Shown: positions 23,802 to 31,266 of the stretch, piece by piece | How the letters are laid out: the number at the start of each line of letters is the position of its first letter | How positions within the stretch are numbered: position 1 is the first letter of the stretch | Origin: Terriglobia bacterium | Lineage (GTDB): Bacteria; Acidobacteriota; Terriglobia; Bryobacterales; Bryobacteraceae | DNA length: 34,079 bases | Direction: 5' to 3' | Assembly (NCBI GenBank): GCA_020073365.1 | Contig: JAIQFL010000095.1 | Location: forward strand, 1-34,079 | Translations under genes and position numbers: made by a program | Notes under the pieces: model-generated | Databases searched by the model: none | Told to the model about the DNA's origin: nothing | The model's input: the letters and a program-made list of their open reading frames with translations, nothing else

Positions 23802-25949
23802 ATGATCAGGGCTTTATTCCTCCTCGGTTTTCTTTGCATAAACGAAGTTTCATGGGGCCAGCAGTACGTCATCTCCACGCTGGCGGGAGGGATCCCGCCG
23901 GCCACTCCTTCCGCCGCCGCCTTCGCATCCATAGGCGATCCTCCGCGGGTCGCCGTAGACGCCTCGGGCAACGTTTATTTCGCGAGCATACACTCCGTCT
24001 TCAAGGTGGATCCCGCGGGCACGCTCACGCGGATCGCCGGCACGGGCCGCTACGGAGTATCCGGTGACGGCGGGCCGGCCCTCAAGGCGCAGTTGGCGTT
24101 TCCGGATGGGGTCGCTGTGGACGCCGCCGGCAATGTTTACGTGACTGACCGCGCCGTCCATGTCATCCGGAGGATCTCCACCGGCGGCACCATCAGCACG
24201 TTCGCCGGAACCGGCACGAGCGGTTTCTCGGGAGACGGCGGACCCGCGGCAAACGCTCAATTCAACGGGCCCACTGGGCTGGCCTTCGATTCCGCAGGCA
24301 ATCTCTACATTGCGGATACCGGCAATAGCTGCATCAGAAAGATTTCCACCGACGGCACCATCGTCACGTTTGCCGGGACGAATGCAAACAACTACGGTGG
24401 GGACGGCGGCCCGGCTCGGCTGGCGGACTTGAACGGGCCCGAGGGGGTGGCAGCCGACCTCGCTGGCAACCTCTACATTGCGGATACCTTTAACAACCGG
24501 ATTCGCGAAGTGGCGCCGGACGGCACCATAAACACGTTCGCCGGGACTGGATTCCCCGGATACTCGGGCGATAACGGACCGGCCACCAGCGCAACGCTAT
24601 TCCTCCCTACCGACGTGGCCGTAGACCCAACCGGCAACACCATCTATATCGCGGATCTGGGCGCCGTCCGTATCCGTAGCGTGGCCAATGGGATCATCGG
24701 CACCGTGGCCGGTAACACGACTGCGGGACAACTACCGCAGGATGGCGCGCCGGCCGTTTCTGTGCGGATCAACGGGCCGACGGGAGTGGCTGTCGACGCC
24801 GGCGGCGCATTTTATTTCGCGGCAGGGTCTATCGGCTCGGGTTCGGGGTTGACCACTGGTGACTACAAGATCTGGAAGGTCACGCCAGGTGGCGTCCTCA
24901 GCACTGTTGCCGGAAACGGGTACAACAGTTTTTCGGGCGACGGCGGAGCGGCCGCGCGAGCACAGATCGATACGCCCGCGGGTATGGCGCGGGATTCGGC
25001 CGGCAACCTCTACTTCGCCGACTCTGTGGGCAACCGGGTGCGGAAGATATCCCGCGACGGCACCATCACCACGGTCGCCGGCTTTGGTGTCGCGGGTTTT
25101 GCCGGCGAGAGCGGACCAGCGGTAGCCGCGCTCTTGAATCAACCGATGGGGGTAGCGGTGAACGCCGACGATACCCTTTTCATTGCGGATACGGGCAACA
25201 ACCGGATCCGCGAGGTCCTGAAGGATGGGACGATCGGCACCTACGCAGGGAATGGCAACGCCGGGTTTTTTGGAGACGGCGGCTCGCCGCTCGACGCAGC
25301 TTTACATGCCCCGCGAGCAATTGCTTTTGACCCAGCGGGGAATCTTTATATTGCCGACACACTCGACCACCGGATCCGGAAGATCGATTCCGCCACCTAC
25401 ACCATCGACACCGTGGCTGGAAAGGGGCAGGGCCTTGCAGGGGACGGCGGACCGGCCGTCAATGCGCTACTGAACCTTCCGTCGAGCATCGCGCTTGACT
25501 CGGCCGGCGCCCTCTACATTACCGACGAAGCCAACGGCCGGATTCGAAAGGTGTCCACCGCCGGGACGATCACCACCGTTGCGGGAACGGACACCGTTTT
25601 TACTGGCGACGGCGGACTGGCCATCAACGCGCGCCTGAGCGGCCCGCGGGGAGTAGCCGTGGACTGGGCAGGCAACCTGTACATCTCCGATCCGGGAGAA
25701 AACCGGGTCCGAAAGGTCACGACTGACGGCCTCATCACCACCATCGCCGGCGACGGGAACTGCTGTTACTCGAACGATGGCGGACCCGCTACCAGCGCGT
25801 CGTTGAATCTGCCCTGGGGCGTGGTTGTGGACCCGGCCGGCAGCGTCTACGTGGCCGACGCCGGCAACAACGCGATCCGCGTGATTCAACCTGTCCCGCC
25901 CGGAGGCGCACAGGCAGGTTGGGTGCAACCTCAAGCCCCCCCGGAGTGA
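23802..25949 (+). CDS. Secreted NHL-repeat beta-propeller protein
   Basis: 715 residues from ATG 23802; an earlier ATG at 23760 would put 14 residues before the signal peptide. A Sec signal peptide is at about 1-20. Twelve NHL units of about 55 residues follow, each running P-x-G-V-A-V-D-x-A-G-N-L-Y-I-A-D then N-R-I-R-K-V and G-T-I-x-T-x-A-G, joined by GDGGPA linkers. Twelve units would make two six-bladed propellers. Such proteins are abundant in Solibacter-like genomes, often with a C-terminal adhesion-type domain; here the protein ends soon after the last blade in a Gly/Pro/Gln tail. Binding or scaffold roles outside the cell are likely; the ligand is unknown. Confidence 0.9.
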   Translation: MIRALFLLGFLCINEVSWGQQYVISTLAGGIPPATPSAAAFASIGDPPRVAVDASGNVYFASIHSVFKVDPAGTLTRIAGTGRYGVSGDGGPALKAQLAFPDGVAVDAAGNVYVTDRAVHVIRRISTGGTISTFAGTGTSGFSGDGGPAANAQFNGPTGLAFDSAGNLYIADTGNSCIRKISTDGTIVTFAGTNANNYGGDGGPARLADLNGPEGVAADLAGNLYIADTFNNRIREVAPDGTINTFAGTGFPGYSGDNGPATSATLFLPTDVAVDPTGNTIYIADLGAVRIRSVANGIIGTVAGNTTAGQLPQDGAPAVSVRINGPTGVAVDAGGAFYFAAGSIGSGSGLTTGDYKIWKVTPGGVLSTVAGNGYNSFSGDGGAAARAQIDTPAGMARDSAGNLYFADSVGNRVRKISRDGTITTVAGFGVAGFAGESGPAVAALLNQPMGVAVNADDTLFIADTGNNRIREVLKDGTIGTYAGNGNAGFFGDGGSPLDAALHAPRAIAFDPAGNLYIADTLDHRIRKIDSATYTIDTVAGKGQGLAGDGGPAVNALLNLPSSIALDSAGALYITDEANGRIRKVSTAGTITTVAGTDTVFTGDGGLAINARLSGPRGVAVDWAGNLYISDPGENRVRKVTTDGLITTIAGDGNCCYSNDGGPATSASLNLPWGVVVDPAGSVYVADAGNNAIRVIQPVPPGGAQAGWVQPQAPPE

Positions 25950-25990
25950 CCATCGTGCAGTAACGCGAGCATTCCCGCCTACCAGCCCGG

Positions 25991-26033
25991 GTGGGACGGA
26001 CGATCGTCTTTCGTCGTCTGTCAACCGGCCCAC
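25991..26033. repeat. REP-like element, copy 3 (intergenic)
   Basis: Outer arms GTGGG/CCCAC and an inner stem GACGGACGA (25995-26003) / TCGTCTGTC (26014-26022), one mismatch from the stems of copies 1 and 2. It lies between the convergent NHL and M14-like genes, where it could stop transcription from both sides. Confidence 0.85.
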
Positions 26034-26049
26034 AGTTGGGGAATCCGGC

Positions 26050-26790
26050 CTATTTCAAGCTCCACTCCAGCCAGTCCAACATCTCTTTCTGTCTACCTCG
26101 ATGGCCCTGCCCGACTTCCAGATTCACGTACCGGACTCCGCGCCGGGCGGCCAGTCGCGAAAGGGAACCGTCGTCCTCCTGTGGGACGTGCTGCTGAAGG
26201 ACCACGTTGTAGCCCGAGGCGGAGAGAATCCGGAAATCCTCCGGATCGGTACACAGGTAGAACGCGTGCGGATTGGAGGGCTCGCGAAGGGAACGTGCGT
26301 CGCTGATCGGCGCTTCGTCTTCCACCGAATATCCCTCTGAATTATTGTGCAGGGCGATTATGAGCCCGCCCTCCGGCGGAAGCATGGCATGCACCAACTT
26401 TTCGCGCCCCCGATCGAGCTCCCCCAGAGCTGACTGGATGCGGTCCGGCGTCCAATCGGGGTTGAGCTTCCGCAGATTGGCCTCGGCACCCACGCGCGAA
26501 AACATCCGGTTGGGATCGATTTGCCCGGAATCGAGGGTCACGTTGCGGGTGTGGTTCTGGATCGCATAGGCGACCCCCTCGTGGGCCTGCATATGCCGGA
26601 TCAGCACCTCGCGGGCGGTCTCTTCGTTACCATGGATCAGCAGATACCGGTGCTTCGACCGGCCATTCCGAATGACGCGAAAGGTGGCCCCGGCCAGGCG
26701 GATATGCCTGGGGCGGAAGAACGGCAGCCAGCCGAGAATGGAGCCGTAGGCCAGGAACTCGCGTCGCGACCACTCCGCCCGACGGCTCAC
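26050..26790 (-). CDS. Tat-exported M14-like zinc hydrolase
   Basis: 246 residues from GTG 26790. The GTG overlaps the TGA of the preceding small gene (GTGA), and the N-terminus then carries a twin-arginine signal, SRREFLAYGS (residues 8-17). A longer reading from 26856 would cover that small gene in another frame and is rejected. The body has the marks of the M14/aspartoacylase fold: His53 and Glu56 in IHGNEETA, Arg95 in DPNRMF, His148 in ALHNNSEG and Glu225 in VNLEVGQGH, fitting two zinc ligands, a substrate-binding Arg, the third zinc ligand and the catalytic Glu. It should therefore cleave an amide or peptide bond in the envelope. The exact family is not recognised. It is last in a three-gene operon with a response regulator. 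Confidence 0.75.
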   Translation of the reverse strand: MSRRAEWSRREFLAYGSILGWLPFFRPRHIRLAGATFRVIRNGRSKHRYLLIHGNEETAREVLIRHMQAHEGVAYAIQNHTRNVTLDSGQIDPNRMFSRVGAEANLRKLNPDWTPDRIQSALGELDRGREKLVHAMLPPEGGLIIALHNNSEGYSVEDEAPISDARSLREPSNPHAFYLCTDPEDFRILSASGYNVVLQQHVPQEDDGSLSRLAARRGVRYVNLEVGQGHRGRQKEMLDWLEWSLK

Positions 26791-26942
26791 TGGAGGTCGT
26801 CCTCGATCGGCTTTTTGTGCTTCGGCCGTTTGCGGGAAGACTTCGGCTCGATCCACTTCCCGGCCGGCACCGGGCCCACCCGTTCGCGGGCGATGGCCTT
26901 CACTTCCTTGCCCAAATCAAAGCTCTTCTTCTTGCGCGGCAA
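26787..26942 (-). CDS. Small basic protein (51 residues)
   Basis: TTG 26942 to TGA 26787, with GGAGG about 4 nt before the TTG. The product starts MPRKKKSFDLGKEVKAIARE, has a central RVGPVPAGKWIEPK and a lysine/arginine-rich SSRKRPKHKKP tail, ending acidic. It overlaps the response-regulator 3' end by 26 nt and the next start by 4 nt, tight coupling that argues for a real gene. A nucleic-acid-binding or ribosome-associated role would fit the charge, but nothing more can be said. Confidence 0.7.
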   Translation of the reverse strand: MPRKKKSFDLGKEVKAIARERVGPVPAGKWIEPKSSRKRPKHKKPIEDDLQ

Positions 26943-27318
26943 GTATCCTCCGGACCGCACTCGCCAGCATCTCCGGGGCGAACGGCTTGTGTAGGAACAT
27001 CACCCGCCCAGGCGCAGCCGCTTCAATGGCGGTCATGTCTACAGGATACCCGCTCGCGACGATTACCCACAGGGACGAACTGGCGCCGAGCATGCGCAGA
27101 GCGAGATCCTCCATGCTGAGCCCTGCCATGGTGGCGTCCAATACGGCGCCGGCAAAACTGGAAGGCGCAGCTTCCATCTCCGACCATGCCGTCTCGGTGG
27201 TGTTTGCGGTAGTCACATCGTACCCCAGGCGACGGAGGTACATGCTCATCATCTTCAGGAGCGCCGGTTCGTCATCGACGATAAGGATTCGGCCGGGGGC
27301 GTGACTCATAACGCGCAA
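26917..27318 (-). CDS. Single-domain response regulator
   Basis: 133 residues; only a CheY-like receiver. Phosphoacceptor Asp61 (VLDATMAG), acidic pair Asp15-Asp16 (IVDDEPAL), Ser89 in VASGYP and Lys111 in LHKPF are all in place. No output domain and no histidine kinase gene is nearby, so it probably works by protein-protein contact or in a phosphorelay. Start: TTG 27318 (TAAAAT 7 nt upstream) or ATG 27309. It heads an overlapping operon with the small basic protein and the M14-like hydrolase. Confidence 0.88.
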   Translation of the reverse strand: MRVMSHAPGRILIVDDEPALLKMMSMYLRRLGYDVTTANTTETAWSEMEAAPSSFAGAVLDATMAGLSMEDLALRMLGASSSLWVIVASGYPVDMTAIEAAAPGRVMFLHKPFAPEMLASAVRRILAAQEEEL

Positions 27319-27325
27319 CTGTGAG

Positions 27326-27331
27326 ATTTTA
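27326..27331 (-). promoter_or_regulatory. -10 box of the response-regulator operon
   Basis: Minus-strand TAAAAT ending 7 nt before TTG 27318 (16 nt before ATG 27309). The matching -35 position (about 27349-27354) falls within a 17-bp palindrome. Confidence 0.5.
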
Positions 27332-27346
27332 GTCTGAGTTGATATA

Positions 27347-27363
27347 TGAATATCTCATATTCA
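27347..27363. promoter_or_regulatory. 17-bp palindromic operator candidate
   Basis: TGAATAT-CTC-ATATTCA is a perfect inverted repeat in an AT-rich patch that stands out from its GC-rich surroundings. It covers the expected -35 region of the response-regulator promoter, so a bound dimeric regulator would block or recruit polymerase. The regulator is unknown. Confidence 0.5.
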
Positions 27364-27417
27364 AGAGTGAGTGACACGGGAAATATCTTTAGATTGTCCA
27401 CAAGACCATCGCCGAAC

Positions 27418-27504
27418 GTGGGGCAGGCTTTCAGGCTGCGGACCCGCTTTCCAGCGGGTCCAGCCGGCCGGAAGGCCGGCTGCGGCCAAGATTGACCGCC
27501 CCAC
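27418..27504. repeat. REP-like three-way-junction element (87 bp)
   Basis: Outer arms GTGGGGC (27418-27424) and GCCCCAC (27498-27504). Inside are two perfect hairpins side by side, GACCCGC/GCGGGTC (27441-27460) and CAGCCGGCC/GGCCGGCTG (27461-27482). The architecture equals that of copy 1 with different inner sequence. It sits between the response-regulator promoter and the 3' end of the CBM9-like gene. Confidence 0.85.
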
Positions 27505-27542
27505 TGCTGTCCGCATTACCGACGAACTTCAGAGACAGGACA

Positions 27543-28322
27543 CTAGCGCACGAATTTCACGAATCCCCAATGCTCCGGGCGGTGCATATCGATTGCGCCT
27601 TGCGGCGACCACACCCAGTTGTCCTCTCGAAGGCCGGGAAGCTTCTCATACTTCCCGTTCACCGTGCGAACTCGCCACTCGACCCGTGAGAAATTCACGC
27701 GCCACTCGGCTCCCGGCTCCGGCCGGCGGGCGCCGCTGCGTTCCGTGAACGCGCTCCAGGGAAAGGCCAATTCGACATTCCAGCCGCGGTCGCGGTCCTG
27801 TGGGTTATTGAGTGTTCCGGCAATGGAGATCGCGGTGAGGAGCCCGGGGATTTCCCAACTGTTATCGGCCTTGCCGCCCTGGCGGTACGGTCTCGGCAGG
27901 AAAAGATCCCATCCCGTATTGAGGGCGTTGATTTCGAATTCGAAGTAGTTGCGGGTATCCCCCGTGGGGTTGAGAAAAACCTCGAAATCGTTATCGCGGA
28001 AAATCACCGAGTCGTGCCCGGTGAGCGTGGCCCACACGTCGGGCTCCGTCAACTCGGCGGCGACATAGAAGAAGTTGTCGTCCCAGAGCATCTTGACGCG
28101 TGTTCGGAAGCGCGGCTTGGGCTGTGACGTACCGCGGATATCGATGAACCAATCAGTCCACGGAGCCTTTCTCCAGGCCGCATCGTCCAGCTTTCCGTCG
28201 ACGCGGATGGGGGAACCGGTCCTGACGCAGTTGTACCTCTTGGGCGGCAAATCGGCGGCGAACCCCACGGATCCGAGCAGAGAAACAAGGAAAATGACTG
28301 CCACGAATGAACACGAATGCAC
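27543..28322 (-). CDS. Secreted CBM9-like carbohydrate-binding protein
   Basis: 259 residues. After a signal peptide (about 1-24) the whole chain is a family-9-type carbohydrate-binding or DOMON-like beta sandwich: IRVDGKLDDAAWRKAPW opening, RVKMLWDDNFFYVAAELTEPDVWA, IFRDNDFEVFLNPTGD, YFEFEINALNTGWDLFL, WNVELAFPWSAF and a closing WGFVKF. This is the usual layout of the module often appended to glycosidases, here alone. It probably binds plant or microbial polysaccharide outside the cell. The only start codons available (GTG 28322 or GTG 28304) both lie inside the left arm of a CACGAATG inverted repeat. Confidence 0.83.
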   Translation of the reverse strand: MHSCSFVAVIFLVSLLGSVGFAADLPPKRYNCVRTGSPIRVDGKLDDAAWRKAPWTDWFIDIRGTSQPKPRFRTRVKMLWDDNFFYVAAELTEPDVWATLTGHDSVIFRDNDFEVFLNPTGDTRNYFEFEINALNTGWDLFLPRPYRQGGKADNSWEIPGLLTAISIAGTLNNPQDRDRGWNVELAFPWSAFTERSGARRPEPGAEWRVNFSRVEWRVRTVNGKYEKLPGLREDNWVWSPQGAIDMHRPEHWGFVKFVR

Positions 28323-28411
28323 ACGAATAAGAGGCCCCCTGGAGTTGCGGCCCCAGGTCCGATTCTACACCAACCCTTTCTTATTCGTGTGCATTCGTGG
28401 TCATTCGTGGC
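28300..28411. repeat. Inverted repeat with CACGAATG units
   Basis: Arms at 28301-28332 and 28379-28410 match at 31 of 32 positions, and each is built of about three degenerate CACGAATGA-type units. The loop is 46 bp. Similar ATTCGTG-rich repeats are familiar in several environmental phyla (recollection, unsearched). The left arm provides the start codon and first residues of the CBM9-like gene on the minus strand. Confidence 0.9.
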
Positions 28412-28506
28412 CATAATTCTTGCACGCGTTCTCAGCGACTGGTCTCTAGCGGATGGCATTTTTGGGCCGGAAAGTAACCAAATCTGCGTGCGGCAGTATA
28501 TAGATC

Positions 28507-30957
28507 ATGGACCCAATCGTGTCTGACACCCGCAGACTGCCCGCACTCGACAGCATCCTGCAGGACCTGCGCTACACGTTTCGAACGCTGCGACGGGACT
28601 CCGGGTTCACTACTTTCGCTGTTTTGATCGTGGGACTCGGTATCGGCGCGAGCGCCACGGTGTTCAGCGTCGTCGACGCCCTTCTTCTTCGCCCGCTGCC
28701 GTTTCACGAACCGGAGCGGCTGGTGTGGATCGCCAACCACGACACCAGCGGCCTCTCGGGCCAGACGACCCAGGTAGGCCATCTGCTGGACCTCCGGGAA
28801 CACAATCAGTCCTTTTCCGACATCGCCGGATACTTCGCCTTCTATGGCGTCGGTGACAATCTGCTGAGCGGCCAGGGCGAGCCGGAGCGGCTCAGCGGCG
28901 TACCGGTGTCGGAGAATTTCTTCCAGTTGCTCGGGGTGAAGCCGCAGCTTGGCAGGCTGTTTACCTCGGAAGAGTGCAAATGGCACGGGCCCAAGGCCGT
29001 GCTCTTGAGCCACGGTCTGTGGACCAGGAGGTTCGGCGCCGATCCCGGCATCGTCGGCGGAACGCTCGCCATTAATGATGAACCCGTCACTGTAGCGGGT
29101 GTCCTGCCCGCTTCGTTCGATTTAGCCTCGGTCTTCGCCCCCGGCAGCCACTTCGATCTGTATTTTCCGTTTCCGCTCAGCAATGAGACCAACCGGTGGG
29201 GAAACACCATGGCGATCGTCGGCCGGTTGAAGCCCGGTGTTACGATCGGCAGCGCGCAGGCCGAGTTGCGGATCCTGGCCGGGCAGATTACGCGCGCCCA
29301 TCCGGAGCGCAACGATTTTGAAGGCAAGCTCACTCCGCTGGCGGAACACGTGAGCGGCCGGATCCGGCCGGCGCTACTGGTGCTGGCGTGCGCGGTAGGG
29401 GTGGTGATGCTGATTGTGTGTGCGAATCTCTCCAACCTGCTGCTCGCACGGACTGCGACGCGTCAGAAGGAGATTGCCATCCGCACGGCGCTGGGTGCGG
29501 GACGGCGACGGCTGATCCGCCAGATGCTGACCGAGGGCGTAGCACTGTCATGCTGCGGCGCGGCGTTGGGCGTGATCCTGTCTGCGGGCGGAACGCGTAT
29601 TCTGGCGCGCCTGGAGGCGGTCAGCATCCCGCTCCTCGGCAACGTCCGCACAGACGCCACGGTCCTGGCCTTCTGTCTGGTAGCGGCCGTACTGACGGGC
29701 GTGGTCTTCGGCCTGGCCCCCGCACTGCAGGTCCCCGCCAACGCTTTGCACGACGTACTGAAAGACACAACACGCGGTTCCACGGCGGGCAAAAGCCGGA
29801 ACTGGATTCGCGGCACGCTGGTAGTTTCGGAGATCGCATTTGCCTGCGTGCTGCTGGTGAGCGCGGGGTTGCTGGTGCGGAGTTTTCTGCGGGTGCTGGA
29901 GGTGAACCTGGGGTTCCGGCCGGAGCACACCGCCACGATCCGGGTGGATCCGGATGCCAGCTACGCCACACAGGCGCAGCAGAATGCGTACTTCGACGAT
30001 CTGCTGCGGCGGGTTCGAGACATTCCGGGGATGGAGGCCGCCGGATTGACGGATGCGCTCCCGCTGGGGCGCAATCGCAGTTGGGGCGCGCCTGCGAAGG
30101 GGCAGGTATACCCGCCGGGAAAGTTCCCCGTCGCGTTTGTGCGCGTGGTCAGCGATGGCTACCTGAAAGCGATGGGCATCCCGCTGATCGCCGGGCGCGA
30201 TATCTCGGAGAGAGATACGCCTTCGGCCGAACCCGCCATCGTGATCAACCAGACCCTGGCGCGTACGCTGTGGCCGGGGCAGAATGCGATCGGTCAGATG
30301 ATGCGCGCTTGTGGCGAGCGGCGCGTCGTGGGTGTGGTTGGCGACGTGCGGCACCTCGCGCTAGAGCAGGGCTCGGGTATGGAGATGTACCTGCCCATGC
30401 GACAATGCCGGGATATCTCCTCCGTGGATCTGGTAGTCCGGGCCTCGCTGCCCCCGGCAGAACTCGCCTTAAGTGTGCGCGTGGCCCTCAAACCCATCGC
30501 GCCGAACCTTCCGGGAAAAGACTTTCGAACCCTGCAGCAACTGGTGGATAAAGCCGTCTCGCCGAGACGCTTCGTGGTGCTGCTGCTGGGCGGATTCGCG
30601 TTGTTCGCTCTGCTGCTCGCGTCGCTCGGAATCTACGGGGTGGTCTCATACGGAGTGAACCAGCGCACGCAGGAAATCGGAATTCGGATGGCGCTGGGCG
30701 CCTCCGCGTCCAGGCTTCAGGCCAGCATTCTCGCGCAGACGCTGGGGCTCGCCGCAATTGGCATGCTGATGGGAGCGGTCGCGTCCGGGGTGCTGGCGCG
30801 GGCGCTCGGTGGATTGCTCTTCGGAGTGACCGCGACCGATCCGCTGACATTTCTGGGCATGCCGGTGGTTCTTGCGTTGGTGGCCGCGGCCGCCGGTTAT
30901 CTCCCCGCTCGCCGCGCTTCGCGGATCGATCCGTCCATCGCGCTACGCGCGAACTGA
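28507..30957 (+). CDS. MacB/FtsX-type duplicated ABC permease (ADOP)
   Basis: 816 residues. Two modules, each a periplasmic MacB core domain plus FtsX-type TM region: TM1 at about 37-58, a first periplasmic domain to about 285, three TMs at about 293-313, 340-360 and 390-410, a second N-terminal TM at about 440-462, another periplasmic domain, and three C-terminal TMs from about 690. The LRRDSGFTTFAVLIVGLGIGASATVFSVVDALLLRPLPF start and QRTQEIGIRMALGAS near the end are hallmarks. Such 'duplicated orphan permeases' are characteristic of Acidobacteriota and usually lack an ATPase of their own. Here a LolD-type ATPase lies 310 bp downstream. It probably transmits force to, or extrudes substrates from, the outer membrane. 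A weak TATATA lies 4 nt before the ATG. Confidence 0.93.
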   Translation: MDPIVSDTRRLPALDSILQDLRYTFRTLRRDSGFTTFAVLIVGLGIGASATVFSVVDALLLRPLPFHEPERLVWIANHDTSGLSGQTTQVGHLLDLREHNQSFSDIAGYFAFYGVGDNLLSGQGEPERLSGVPVSENFFQLLGVKPQLGRLFTSEECKWHGPKAVLLSHGLWTRRFGADPGIVGGTLAINDEPVTVAGVLPASFDLASVFAPGSHFDLYFPFPLSNETNRWGNTMAIVGRLKPGVTIGSAQAELRILAGQITRAHPERNDFEGKLTPLAEHVSGRIRPALLVLACAVGVVMLIVCANLSNLLLARTATRQKEIAIRTALGAGRRRLIRQMLTEGVALSCCGAALGVILSAGGTRILARLEAVSIPLLGNVRTDATVLAFCLVAAVLTGVVFGLAPALQVPANALHDVLKDTTRGSTAGKSRNWIRGTLVVSEIAFACVLLVSAGLLVRSFLRVLEVNLGFRPEHTATIRVDPDASYATQAQQNAYFDDLLRRVRDIPGMEAAGLTDALPLGRNRSWGAPAKGQVYPPGKFPVAFVRVVSDGYLKAMGIPLIAGRDISERDTPSAEPAIVINQTLARTLWPGQNAIGQMMRACGERRVVGVVGDVRHLALEQGSGMEMYLPMRQCRDISSVDLVVRASLPPAELALSVRVALKPIAPNLPGKDFRTLQQLVDKAVSPRRFVVLLLGGFALFALLLASLGIYGVVSYGVNQRTQEIGIRMALGASASRLQASILAQTLGLAAIGMLMGAVASGVLARALGGLLFGVTATDPLTFLGMPVVLALVAAAAGYLPARRASRIDPSIALRAN

Positions 30958-30972
30958 GGCTTCATCCGCGCA

Positions 30973-31167
30973 TCAACCCGCGTTCCTCGGCCCGGCGAAG
31001 TGGCTGAACGCCTTGAGAAGTTCCGCGTGACCGCTACTGATCGTCGCTTTCATTTCGTCGAAGCGGCGCCGGATTTCGGAACGGAGGAGTTCGTTCTGCT
31101 CACTGAGGTGGCCTTCCACTCCTTGCAGGTCTCCCTTGGTTGCCGGGGCGTTGCGGTCTTCGGCCAT
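30973..31167 (-). CDS. Small coiled-coil protein (64 residues)
   Basis: ATG 31167 has GGAGGA 4 nt upstream and a TATGAT box 9 nt upstream; an ATG at 31203 in the same frame is less well supported. The chain begins MAEDRNAPATKGDLQGVEGH and continues as one charged helix (EQNELLRSEIRRRFDEMKA). It resembles in style the coiled-coil protein at 18042. It is antiparallel between the ABC permease and LolD genes. The function is unknown. Confidence 0.6.
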   Translation of the reverse strand: MAEDRNAPATKGDLQGVEGHLSEQNELLRSEIRRRFDEMKATISSGHAELLKAFSHFAGPRNAG

Positions 31168-31176
31168 GACTCCTCC

Positions 31177-31182
31177 ATCATA
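31177..31182 (-). promoter_or_regulatory. -10 box of the small coiled-coil gene
   Basis: Minus-strand TATGAT ending 9 nt before ATG 31167. A GGAGGA lies between, so both leaderless and Shine-Dalgarno initiation are possible. Confidence 0.4.
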
Positions 31183-31266
31183 CGGCAAAACGCCAGTGTC
31201 CAACCTTACAACTGCATTTTGAAAATCGGTCGAAGACGCAGTCCAAGACTTGCGTTATCGTAACGG

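Noticed and set aside
23802..25949. Repetitive NHL region considered as a DNA satellite or CRISPR-like array
   Set aside because: The period is in the protein (about 55 residues) and the DNA units are diverged, so it is a repeat protein.
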